Assembly: GCA_009663005.1 (NCBI GenBank) | Contig: CM018896.1 | Location: 3,008,378 to 3,020,945 of the forward strand | Source: Actinidia chinensis | Taxonomy: Eukaryota; Streptophyta; Magnoliopsida; Ericales; Actinidiaceae | DNA: 12,568 nucleotides | Direction of reading: 5' to 3' | Shown: positions 1 through 8,064 of the stretch, piece after piece | How positions within the stretch are numbered: position 1 is the first letter of the stretch | Layout: every line of letters begins with the position of its first letter | Made by a program: the position numbers and the translations under genes | Notes under the pieces: generated by a model | What the model was told of the DNA's origin: nothing | Databases searched by the model: none | What the model saw: the letters and a program-made list of their open reading frames with translations, nothing else

Positions 1-719
1 TGAAGCTCCTCTGCTATAGCCGAGAAAGGGAGAGCGGCCTCTTGGTATACGATATATGCCCAACGAAAGCCCTCGACAAGTTTCCTATTTACCCAATGAA
101 AACCAAACCTCAACTGGTTCACGTTACGGATCCTGAGAGGAGTAGGCATCCGCCCTTATGTATCTACACGAAGAGGGGGGGGAAACAAGTTGTTCTTCAT
201 AGAAGAGTGAAGGCTAGCAATGTTCTGTGGAGCAGATTGAATGACCAGCCGGTGATTTTGGACTAGCCCGATTGTATGATCATGGAGAAAGAAAAAACCC
301 TTCAACTACCATGTGGTTGGGAACGTGGGCTATCTTGCACCAGAGCTTACCAGAAACGGCAAGGCTACTACAAGCACGATGTCTTTGGGTTTCGGGGCAT
401 TTTGCTTTTGACAGTGGCTTGTATGGAAGACGGCCCATAGAGCCGCAAGCATTGCCTGAAGAGATGATGTTGGTGGATTGGGTGTTTGAGAGTGGAAACA
501 CGGAGCTATTTCTCGAGACAAGTGATCCGAGGTTGGGGGGTTATTACTCCTCTGATGAAATGTCGTTGTTTGAAGCTAAGGGCGCTGTGCTCCCACGCGT
601 AAGGCAGATCAAGGCCTAGCATGAGGCAAGTGGTTGCAATACCTGACAGAGCTGCCTTGCTGCCGAGAGATTCCGACGGTTTTGTTTTTGCCCTGTCGAC
701 AACGAAGCATCTGTTTTAA
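1..719 (+). pseudogene. L-type lectin receptor kinase pseudogene A, kinase-domain part (5' end outside window)
   Basis: Seen: read with frame changes, the plus strand gives the kinase domain of a plant L-type lectin receptor-like kinase, in the expected order. LVYD...ALDKF (hinge) is at 42-92 and VVLHRRVKASNVL (catalytic loop) at 186-227. GDFGLARLYDHG (activation segment) is at 251-286, and GYLAPELTRNGKATTST at 328-378. LLLTVAC is at 402-422, GRRPIEPQALPEEMMLVDWV at 425-484, DPRLGG at 524-541, LKLRALCSHA at 570-599 and RPSMRQVV at 612-635. The frame changes near 228-250, 322-330, 379-401, 422-425 and 565-570. The stop at 600 falls between conserved blocks, and the reading ends at TAA 717. The HRD catalytic Asp is Arg (codon 204-206), so the protein would be inactive even if the frame were mended. 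Known: intact members are plasma-membrane receptors with an outer lectin domain and an inner Ser/Thr kinase. Inference: a dead copy; its lectin half should lie upstream of the window. Confidence 0.9.
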
Positions 720-879
720 TTTGTCCATGTCAGTCCCTTCTTCCTTGGAGAGGATTTTCAGCTGATTCCGAATCTAGGCATTGATCCATCCTCTATAGAG
801 GTCGTTGTGAATCAAAAAAAATTTAATCTCTTGGACATGCCAGAGCATGGTATCACATATCATATAGATGGTCTGTAAA

Positions 880-2185
880 AATAGATAGTGATTAAGGAAC
901 TAACAATATATCATCATGGTGTCTGTAAAATTGTATTTCTAGTTTGAACTTTCTATTACCAATCCCTAGTATCGTCGCACGCGAAGAAGGAAGATTTCTC
1001 AAAATAATCCGTTCATTTTTCATTTCAAGAGCCTTAGCTTTTAACTTTCTAAATAGTTCCTTCTTGTAATCTATGCAAAACTCAACTAAAAACAAGGACC
1101 CATATCAAGGTCGCAACTAAACCCAAAAAAGTGAAATAAAATGATACAAAGGCAACCAGTCAATGTTGAAAATGGTTCACATCAAACACACTTGCAAAAA
1201 TGTTAAACATAAGCAGGAGTTTGGAAGGCCACTAAATCATCCCAATTCAGAGAACTTATCTCCTTACAAATTGATCTTGTGATCATTCCTAGCAGTGGAT
1301 AGATTTTTTTATTGCAGATGGCGCGAAAAACTTGAATTAGGATTTGGGGTAAGAAAGTGTAAGAAAGAAATAATCGGATAGAATGCTATAAGAGTAGAAG
1401 ATTGAGCTTTTGTTTTTCGGGTTTCATTATGGTGACCGAATGGGTAGGTCAGAAACAAATATTGAGCGCAACAATTAACTGTATTTTTAAGTATTGGCAC
1501 GAGTGACTAAAAATTTAGACATGACTATTATACCAAACTGTTCTCATCAAGGAGAAACTAAAAAAATACATGATTAAGTCGTTAAAAAAATCTACACGTG
1601 GAAAAATTATACAAACGCTATAGAAAGTTGGCAAAGAGGGCTAGTACAAAAGATGATCTTAGGCCCTCTTTCCCCTACGAGTCTTGGTACAGATTATACC
1701 AAGCTGGTTTTTTTTGTGTTATATATAATATTTTTTAGAAAAGTTGAACCCATAAAAGAAATATATTTGACTCCATTAACTAAAATTTGTGTTTAAATTT
1801 TTGTATAACACCATTAATAAAAAGTTTTAGAGTCGCACTGGAGTCATCCCTCTGTTCGTTGAAGGCAATGCACCTTGGAAATTAAGAACCAATGAAAGAC
1901 CAAACCATGTGCAGATTGTTTCTTTAAAAGCCAAAACAATCAAAATCGTGAATGAATTTGAAATTTCTTCAAAAGAATTTTTTATTTTTTTTGAAAAGAA
2001 CACTAAAAACAAAATAAAAAATCAGAAATTAAGGTAAAAAAATTCTGAAAAACATCTCAATCGGAGATGACCATAACTCTTTCTCAAACAAATTTTTGTT
2101 TGTTTAGGTTGGACTAGTGAGTCTAGTGCCTTGAGGCTGTGGTAACACACCTTTGCCAACCCCAAAGAAAATGTTATAGGATGCC
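880..2185. other. Intergenic AT-rich stretch, no gene supported
   Basis: Between pseudogenes A and B I see only AT-rich, stop-rich sequence. The open frames are 60-70 codons with no recognised homology (minus 892-1095, 1309-1500, 1827-2012, 2022-2204). The stretch 1730-1850 has the low-complexity look of an old repeat. There is a 9-bp inverted repeat at 1633-1641/1663-1671. The 3' flank of pseudogene A stays open without homology from 720 to a TAA at 876. Confidence 0.6.
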
Positions 2186-2189
2186 TTGC

Positions 2190-2490
2190 GTACAAAGAAA
2201 ACAAAGATTACATCACACACATTGGGAAGGAAGTATTATCTCCTTACTTTCCTTAAATTGACTACCACTTCACGAACAATTTGTTTCTATAATTCTTTGT
2301 GTTCATGTTGCAGCCCTTGGCCTCAACTGAAAAGATTAAAAACCAGGTCATTACCCATGGACTTCATGGAGCCAACAATCTTCAACTGGATGGGTTGCAA
2401 AAAATCTTTCCAAGGGTCTACTGCAGCTCACCAACATGACAAGGCAACAAATCGGTCACGCTTTCTATAAGCTTCCCATAAGATTCAATA
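2190..2490 (+). pseudogene. L-type lectin receptor kinase pseudogene B, 5' fragment (signal peptide and start of lectin domain)
   Basis: Seen: 2258-2350 aligns base by base with the signal-peptide region of copy C (3966-4060), but the start codon is TTG at 2258-2260 where copy C has ATG. Downstream the lectin N-terminus can be read as HGLHGANNLQLDG (2356-2394), then in another frame as LQLTNMTRQQIGHAFYKLPI (2421-2480) and RFN (2481-2489). The family usually reads F-Y-x-G-F, then G-x-N-L-x-L-x-G, G-L-L-x-L-T-N and G-H-A-F-Y-x-x-P-x-x-F here, so the order is right. Homology stops at about 2490, and the rest of the lectin domain, the transmembrane segment and the kinase are not seen downstream. 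A possible LTR fragment begins about 40 bases later. At least two frameshifts (signal peptide; between 2394 and 2421) make it non-coding. The open stretch 2436-2639 keeps only 18 lectin codons. Inference: a truncated relic of a tandem LecRK gene. Confidence 0.82.
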
Positions 2491-2670
2491 CAGTTTTAAA
2501 TTATTGTATTCAAAAATCGAATCATCAATTGTTGGGTAAAAACTCACGTTACCCTCTACTATCCAGATCAACTACACACAAGACAATAAAGATTTATGTG
2601 GTTCGATCAATGATGCCTACGTCTACAAAGAGCAATTAATTATTAATCGATCGAAGGGGATTACAATAAG

Positions 2671-2679
2671 TATAAAAGG
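2671..2679 (+). promoter_or_regulatory. TATA-box-like site inside the LTR candidate
   Basis: TATAAAAGG is a good match to the plant TATA consensus, with CT-rich sequence (2690-2715) starting roughly 15-20 bases after it, where initiation would be expected. It fits the R/U3 boundary of an LTR if that call is right. Nothing else shows activity. Confidence 0.3.
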
Positions 2680-2717
2680 AGGAGAATCCCACTCCACTCA
2701 CCTCTCTCTAACTCTTT

Positions 2718-2757
2718 GCATAGTAATCTCAGCACTAGCATAGAAGTCTCAGCACCA
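2718..2757 (+). repeat. 20-bp tandem repeat, two copies
   Basis: Units at 2718-2737 and 2738-2757 begin GCATAG and share TCTCAGCAC; 17 of 20 bases match. It lies inside the possible LTR. Confidence 0.8.
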
Positions 2758-3188
2758 TTACTCTTTCTTTTATAGACCAAGAGAAGGAAGTGATAGACTT
2801 ACAATATGATACTTAATTATTATCATATTCTAGGTAGGAAATATTCATAACTCAAGATTATCCTTTTAAGAGTTCTAATTAGAGAGCCAAAACATTATAG
2901 CGCGCGAAAAAGATGAGGAATGAAGAAGATGAACAGAAACACAATTTGGCAAATCAGACAGGATGAACACGAGTGTTCACAGTAGCACATGAGAAAAGTG
3001 CTTATGAGTTTGTGGACCAAGCTTGGAGGAGACAATATATCAGGCAAAGACATATCGGAACAAAGTCTTATTGTATTAAAAAGGCTAGGTGATTTGAAAG
3101 TTTCAAAGTAGGACTTCAGTGTGGGACCTCACTTCGCACCTGAGACTCCATTGTCTTTTGCACCTTGATGTGTTTTTCGCCTTTAGTA

Positions 3189-3340
3189 ACTCTGCAACCA
3201 CTTTCACACGGGAGATGACCATCTATGTACGTTACTCTGCAACCACTTTCACATGGGAAATGACCACCTATGTATGTTACAGCAATTTACAACCGCCTAT
3301 ATACGATGTAATTTATTCCTTTCACATGGGAGATGACCAA
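3189..3340 (+). repeat. 45-bp tandem repeat, two full copies and one diverged partial copy
   Basis: Seen: 3189-3233 and 3234-3278 match at 41 of 45 positions, and all four differences are transitions. Two of them are CG in the first unit and TG in the second, as expected from decay of methylated cytosine. A third, partial match restarts at 3319 (CTTTCACATGGGAGATGACC) after a 28-base longer spacer. The unit is a multiple of three, so the plus strand stays open through it (3119-3433), giving a repeated YSATTFT/EMT pattern. That protein resembles nothing I know, and the open frame probably just follows from the repeat. Confidence 0.85.
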
Positions 3341-3904
3341 GTCTTCCATCCAAAACAATCCCTTTATTATTTATTATTTGTTATAATTTTTTTAGTCACA
3401 AAAAATCAAATGAAAAAGAACGAAAGGTTTTGAAAAATATTATAAAAAAAAAATCACCTAGAACAAAAAAATAGAATTTCTGGCAAAAAAATATCCAAAA
3501 AAATATAAAAAATTGAGCAAACCAAGCGACCATATTAAATTTCAAATAGAAAAGGATCAAATAGTTTTTATCGGTTATTGCAATTTCAGAGTGTAAAATA
3601 ATGGGGCAAGTTTTTTTTTCTTTGTAGTTTGTTGCCAATCGGTTAGGAAAGGTTAAAAATAAAACTAGAATGAAAACAGTGTTGTCAACTAGACAGTCAC
3701 AAAGTCTTAATTACAAAAACAAAACACAAAATAACTAAGCCCAATAATCATGTATACTCAAAAAAGAAACTCAAATTCAACCATTGGTAAATAGAATTTG
3801 AGAAAGAAACCTAATAATAAAGGAGAAATTAGTTCAAAAATTAAATGCACGACTTTTCAGTAGTGAACATGCAAGATTGTTGACTACCAACATTACTGTT
3901 TTCT
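3341..3904. other. AT-rich spacer before pseudogene C, nothing recognised
   Basis: Rich in A runs (for example 3440-3500). The minus-strand open frame 3396-3638 is mainly Phe and Ile codons produced by A runs on the plus strand and looks like chance. No repeat structure was found by eye. Confidence 0.55.
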
Positions 3905-3919
3905 AAGAGACAACACAAG

Positions 3920-3925
3920 TATATA
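3920..3925 (+). promoter_or_regulatory. Possible TATA box of LecRK pseudogene C
   Basis: TATATA lies about 40 bases before the ATG at 3966. At the matching place in copy B (about 2207-2215) the sequence is GATTACATC, so the box, if real, has decayed there. A short 5' leader would result. Position and composition only; no other promoter signal seen. Confidence 0.35.
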
Positions 3926-3965
3926 CACCACCCATCTTTGCCGGGAAGTAGAGATCTTTCCTAAA

Positions 3966-4440
3966 ATGTCTACCACTTCACTGACAATTTGTTTTCTCAT
4001 AGTTCTTTGTGTTCACTTGAACCCCCTGGCCTTGGCCAGAGATGAAAGCCAGTTCATCTACAATGGTTCAGGGCAACAAACGTAGCACTTTCTATAAACT
4101 CCCCATAGATTCAAACCCAGATACCCTTTCATTTCCACACACTTGTCTTTGCCATTGTTCCAAAGAGAGAAGATATTGGTCTCATGAATCGATTTGCAAT
4201 CTCACCATCTATGGACTTCAGGACAAGCAGTTAGGAAGCCAGTACTTTGGCCTCCTCAATGTTTCCAACAACGGCCTCCTCAAACATCTGTCGGCGATTG
4301 AGATCGACACTTTGAATTGAACGCTGAATTCAACGACATGGATGGGAACCACGTTTGGAATCGACATTAACAGATTGAGATCAAATGTGTCGGCTCCTGC
4401 TTATGTATACTCCAGCCAATGAAGATGTTAAGTCATACAA
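3966..4440 (+). pseudogene. L-type lectin receptor kinase pseudogene C, signal peptide and N-terminal lectin part
   Basis: Seen: ATG at 3966 opens a clean signal peptide (MSTTSLTICFLIV, then a hydrophobic run to ...PLALA), followed by RDESQFIYNG, the usual start of a mature LecRK lectin domain. The frame then hits TAG at 4083 because, compared with copy B, about 75-80 bases are missing. Lectin sequence continues in shifted frames: FYKLPIDSNPDTLSF (about 4093-4137), LVFAIVPKREDIG (4142-4180), RFAISPSMDFRTSS then TAG at 4232, SQYFGLLNVSNNGLL (4237-4281) and SAIEIDT (4291-4311). After a TGA at 4318 come NAEFNDMDGNHV (4320-4355), an extra T at 4356, and GIDIN-LRSNVSAPA (4357-4401). SAIEIDT and NAEFND-NHV fit the legume-lectin beta signature and metal-site region. 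Homology fades near 4420-4440, and no hinge, transmembrane segment or kinase follows in the next 8 kb. The longest open piece is 4042-4320. Inference: dead and truncated. Confidence 0.9.
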
Positions 4441-4878
4441 ATATCCAGATTGGCTAGCCACTAGCTCTTAAAATTTTTCGAATAGTTTGAAATGCAGTGT
4501 GGCCATGTACAAAAACATTCTAAATAGCTATCTAGAGACTAGATATACATAGGTGTATGCATAACATACTGAGAAAAGGAAAGATATAGCGATATAGTTG
4601 GAGTATCCACTATCCGAAGCAACACATATGAGTCATCCGTTCAAAGGTCCTCAGAGAACATTCATGCAGACAGAAGGTTGATTCGTCATAAATGTGAAAT
4701 GAAATTTATCAGCTTAGAAAACCGACATATGGCAGCTAATTTAGATCCCACGTTTAGCATGATCTTTGTACAGGAATAGCAAAGAAACAAAGGAATACTA
4801 ATAAATGATTGAACATAAACAACCTGAAACCCCGCTGATCCCTTCGGTAAGGTTCATCGCGATAGGAAGGCCGTATAG

Positions 4879-4950
4879 TTATGGATATTGTGATCCATCG
4901 AGCCCTGCTCCTGCCTCCTGATGCTGCTGCCTGAGCTCATTCAACACTAT
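4879..4950 (-). other. Weak candidate 3'-terminal exon on the minus strand
   Basis: Seen: on the minus strand a less AT-rich stretch reads IVLNELRQQHQEAGAGLDGS then QYP and TAA (stop complement at 4879-4881). It follows a plausible acceptor: a T-rich tract, a CTGAT branch-like motif, and AG at 4951-4952 or 4947-4948. A good donor (AG/GTAAAT) is present upstream on the same strand, at 5513-5514. The Q/E-rich composition is unlike the surrounding DNA. Against: the exon is only 23 codons, I do not recognise the protein, and no convincing coding exon is found between 5515 and 6860. It could be a real last exon, a relic, or chance. Confidence 0.22.
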
Positions 4951-5540
4951 CTCAATTGACCACAAGCACAAGATCAGCAAAAAACACCAACACCCACTGC
5001 CCTCCCCCTGTCCACATCATAACCGTATCCAAGGCCACATCCATAAGCCAAAATTAAAAACTCTACTTCCCCTTTCACTGTGTACACAAAAAACCCACAT
5101 TAAAAGGACCAAACGCTTAAACATGCCAATTCCACCTCACATCAGTTATTAGCACTTTTTTTAGCCGCAAGATAATTGCTGACTTGACAGGGAATCAGTT
5201 CTTCAGAACATGTCCTGGTAAGATTTATTTGACCATATCACGTGCTCACAATTAAGGCCAAAAAGTAACCATCAACCTAAACACATTAAATGCATTGAAG
5301 AAACATGCTCTGACTTCAAGGAATATCCATCTAAACCAATTGGAGCAGGACCATTTCCTATGCCATGCAGGAAATCCCCATAGCGACAAACAACAATAAT
5401 TTGAAGACAAGTTTGACACTCATAAAAAAAGGAAACTAATCACGTATCACAACTTCATCACTTCCATCGCAAGAAAAAATTGAAAAGGAAGATGATGATG
5501 GAAAAAAAATTTACCTACCCTAATCCGTAAGTGACTAATA
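4951..5540. other. Non-coding stretch, possible minus-strand intron or plain intergenic
   Basis: No open frame of interest and no repeat seen. If the weak terminal exon is real, this would be its last intron, running from the donor at 5513-5514 to the acceptor at 4951-4952 on the minus strand. Confidence 0.3.
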
Positions 5541-6185
5541 AGATTGGTATTATACTACTCTTTTGACACAGGTTTGGGAAAATCGACAAGGTTCAATAGA
5601 CCCACAGCAAGAAACGAGATAGCAGAAATTTCAAATACACATTGCAAATCTAGGAGAATAGGTTCATCCACAATCTCCACTCGACCTAAATGCCCAAGGA
5701 TCCTATTTTTCCCCTTTCTTGCTACCTGTCTACAAGCCTTGCGTGAAGTTGAAAAGACGGGGTCTTCCCCCCACACCCTTAGTTAAATGTGGTAGAGGAT
5801 GTTTCCCATTTCTTTTCCCCATATAATCTAATGGAACGAATGCATCCGTGTTACTCAGCTACGCAACTTGTGGTCGCAGAAATTGTTATTGTCAAATCGA
5901 ATCCTAGGCTGATTCCACCTTTTCCGAGTTTTTTGTGTTCTGCCTTTTTCATCCTACCAAGTTTCCTAGTAGACTAATGCATCCTCCTTGTTTTTTCAAG
6001 CTGTGATACTCATCGGAATTCATCCACCAAGTTTTCTTTGTACATTTGTCACATGGTGTATTTGCCGTCTTTTTCGTCAGTGCAACGTTCACATACAGCA
6101 CTAGACCAGAATAATTATTTCCGCACGGCATACTTGTATATATTCCGCTGCAATATCACCTAATGGAGATCCAATTTGTCCTCTC
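5541..6185. other. Unassigned stretch with short overlapping open frames on both strands
   Basis: The strands carry overlapping open frames of 60-80 codons (plus 5544-5786, minus 5555-5776, plus 5789-5977, minus 5949-6131). None shows a motif I recognise, and overlap on both strands argues that at most one could be real. The base composition is less AT-biased than in neighbouring DNA. The stretch ends at an AATAAA and a 16-A run, so it might be the body of an old retroposed copy; this is inference only. Confidence 0.3.
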
Positions 6186-6204
6186 AATAAAAAAAAAAAA
6201 AAAA
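6186..6204 (+). repeat. AATAAA followed by a 16-base A tract
   Basis: AATAAA at 6186-6191 runs straight into A at 6189-6204. It could be the 3' tail of a LINE, SINE or processed copy on the plus strand, or a simple A run. No flanking target duplication was found by eye. Confidence 0.5.
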
Positions 6205-7070
6205 GTTGAGTCACGTTCCAAGTTTACTTAAATTCACTTCGTCCTGGGTATATGTAAATTATTTCCTCTTTTCAAAATTCTTCAAGTTCCTGTGATTGAC
6301 TGTAAGTTTTTAAATGAGTTTAATAATGTTTTAGGAAGATAATCATTCATGAATAGAACTCATTTGTGTATTTACATATCATTGTAAATCATCTATGTAC
6401 GCATATCTGTCCTATCTACTCGCAATCTGAATCTGTGAACCACAAATCGAGATTGAACTATCTATTTAACAACTCGCACCACAACACACCCAAATCGCTA
6501 ATAAGCCGAGATCAAACCTCTAATTTTAACATCGGAGTAAAATCCTAATTAAAAACAAACCGAATCAAAGCTTCGATTCACCCACACCTATATGTTCTGT
6601 ATCTTGAGAGAGAGGACGACCAACTGTGAGCCTCGGTTACAGTAATCGGAAGAGCAAGAGGAGAATCGAGAGAGAAAGGGGAACGAACCAACTGTGAGGT
6701 CTAGGTTACAGTAATCGGAAAAGAAGAGGAAGGAGATCGCTAGATAGCCGTTGTCTGTAACCTGTGCTAGGTCGATAGATGAAGTAAAACTTATCACTGT
6801 AGTTCCGTAAGTTTGAATGCTCTTTCCCCTGTCAGCCTCAACTGACAGTTTTGTTTTCATTTACTACTCCGAGCTTGTGTCCTTTTCACTATCTCCGTGT
6901 CCCTGCACGTCTATTACATTTGTAAAACTGAATCCCACAAAAGAACAGGAAGAAAAAAAAAATGTCAGACCAACGCTATAAAAAAAGACAGAAACTAAAG
7001 ATATTGTCAATAAGTACATGTTTTTAAAAGCAAACTATACTTGTCCTTTGGCGAATTACATAAAAAAAAA
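6205..7070. other. Intergenic stretch, no supported gene
   Basis: Apart from the 68-bp duplication there is only AT-rich sequence with short open frames. On the minus strand 6860 to 6590 has the feel of a leader (CT-rich, then T-rich intron-like sequence), but no coding exon could be joined to it. Confidence 0.4.
6612..6745 (+). repeat. 68-bp imperfect tandem duplication
   Basis: CAACTGTGAG recurs at 6621 and 6689, and both are followed by GGTTACAGTAATCGGAA and a purine-rich GAAGAG/GAGGA run. The period is 68 bases. On the minus strand it reads as a CT-rich sequence of the kind seen in plant 5' leaders, and it is part of the minus open frame 6588-6860, whose repeated SDYCN simply reflects the duplication. 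Confidence 0.8.
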
Positions 7071-7250
7071 GTAAATATCACTGATCTCCCCTGAGGTTTA
7101 GGATAGTAAATAGAACCATCCCTTAATTTAACAATTAGCACTGACCTTCCCCTGTCAGACTGTTGTTCTGCCATTATTGCACGTTGTAAATCCTATTTTG
7201 GCCCCTCTCACCAGCCACCACCCGCCCCCCCCCACCCCCACCCCCTATTT
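7071..7250 (+). repeat. Left terminal inverted repeat of the foldback element
   Basis: Pairs with 8065-8244 in reverse complement, with mismatches and small gaps. It ends inward in a C-rich run (C9 at 7225-7233) that matches the GGG-rich stretch at 8085-8100. Confidence 0.75.
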
Positions 7251-7572
7251 TTTTTCAAGTTTTTTAAAGTTTTTTTAAATTATTTTTTTAAATCCTAATT
7301 TATATTTCTCTTTTTTTCAATTTTATTTTTCTTTTGGTGATAAAGAATGTTTATTATCTATTTTTTTTTTGTTTCTTTTTATTATTTATTTTTATTTTTT
7401 ATTTAGTTGTTGTTTTTATACCACACAATAGTTAATTACAGAATCAATAATACTAAATCAAAAAATAGTTTTTTTTGTTAATAGTTTTTTTCAGTACTTT
7501 TTTTTCATTGATTTAAAAATTAAAAAACCTAACTAAATAAATAAAACTAACTACCAAATAACGATAAAAATT

Positions 7573-7634
7573 AAAATTGGTTGTCGACTGTAAAATACAC
7601 CCTAATTTGACATTGTGAATCGACAACCAATTTT
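7573..7634. repeat. Perfect 15-bp hairpin at the centre of the foldback element
   Basis: AAAATTGGTTGTCGA (7573-7587) and TCGACAACCAATTTT (7620-7634) are exact reverse complements around a 32-base loop. This marks the turn between the two arms of the larger inverted repeat; the midpoint is about 50 bases from the element midpoint. Confidence 0.9.
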
Positions 7635-8064
7635 AGGTGTGTGGTATTGGTGTGAAATATTTATATTTTTTTTGCTATCCTCTTTGTCATTTTTATTAGT
7701 TTTGTTTATTTTATTTTTTTTTAGTAGTATTTTTTAAATTTTTTAAAATCAATTTTTGGAGTCTTATGTTATTTTAAAAGTTAAAAAAAAGTCATCAAAT
7801 ATGAATCAAAATAAAAGTATATATATAAAAATAACAAAAATTAAACAACGAACAATTGAATTAAAAAAATAATAATAAATTTTTTTTAATTGTTTTATTT
7901 TTTATTATGAATACATTTTTGTTAATAAAAAAAAAACTACCTAAAACTAATAAATTAATTAAAAAAACAAAACAAAAAACACATATAAAAAATTTATTTA
8001 CCAAAGAAAATAACCCTAATAACAAGAGAAATCATTTAGATTAAAAAAAATTATTAAAAAAAAA

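Larger units (their letters stand above)
2530..2894. mobile_element. Possible LTR-retrotransposon fragment or solo LTR
   Basis: Seen: a segment that opens with TGTTGGG at 2530 and could close with CCAAAACA at 2887-2894, the TG...CA form of an LTR. It contains a TTTATGTGGTTCGATCAATG motif followed by GCCTACGTCTAC (about 2592-2625), a TATAAAAGG box at 2671-2679, a CT-rich stretch after it and an imperfect 20-bp tandem repeat. From memory of plant genomes, the pair 'ACGTGGTTCGG ... CCTACGTCC' recurs in LTR-type repeats; I cannot search it here. Against: the 5-bp flanks (TCAAT and TTATA) do not match, no second LTR, primer-binding site or gag-pol reading is seen, and both ends are guesses. It lies where pseudogene B loses homology, so it could have broken that gene. 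Confidence 0.35.

Noticed and set aside
280..521. Minus-strand open frames opposite the kinase relic
   Set aside because: Shadows of the former coding strand with no homology of their own.
272..619. 115-codon open frame as an intact small protein
   Set aside because: It is a mix of true and shifted LecRK kinase frames; conserved residues such as GYLAPEL lie in another frame. It is part of pseudogene A.
892..1095. 67-codon minus open frame
   Set aside because: No recognised motif, AT-rich surroundings and a length easily reached by chance.
1633..1671. 9-bp perfect inverted repeat (AAAGAGGGC / GCCCTCTTT) as a terminator or MITE end
   Set aside because: In plant nuclear DNA such a stem is not a terminator, and no target duplication or wider inverted match was seen.
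2590..2625. tRNA-like GGTTCGATC motif
   Set aside because: A T-arm-like string alone; no acceptor stem or anticodon arm could be folded around it.
2436..2639. 67-codon plus open frame as a gene
   Set aside because: The first 18 codons are LecRK copy B; the rest runs into the LTR-like sequence and has no family resemblance.
3119..3433. 104-codon open frame with a 15-residue repeat as a repeat protein
   Set aside because: The repeat is a DNA tandem duplication with a period divisible by three, which keeps any frame open. No start context, homology or codon bias supports it.
3396..3638. 80-codon minus open frame rich in Phe and Ile as a membrane protein
   Set aside because: Its composition follows directly from A runs on the plus strand.
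5555..5776. 73-codon minus open frame, hydrophobic C-terminal half, as an exon
   Set aside because: A plus frame overlaps it almost entirely, neither is recognised, and its stop comes before the nearby donor site, so it cannot join the candidate last exon in that frame.
6588..6860. 90-codon minus open frame as a gene
   Set aside because: It is carried by the 68-bp duplication and CT-rich sequence; it looks like a leader rather than a protein.
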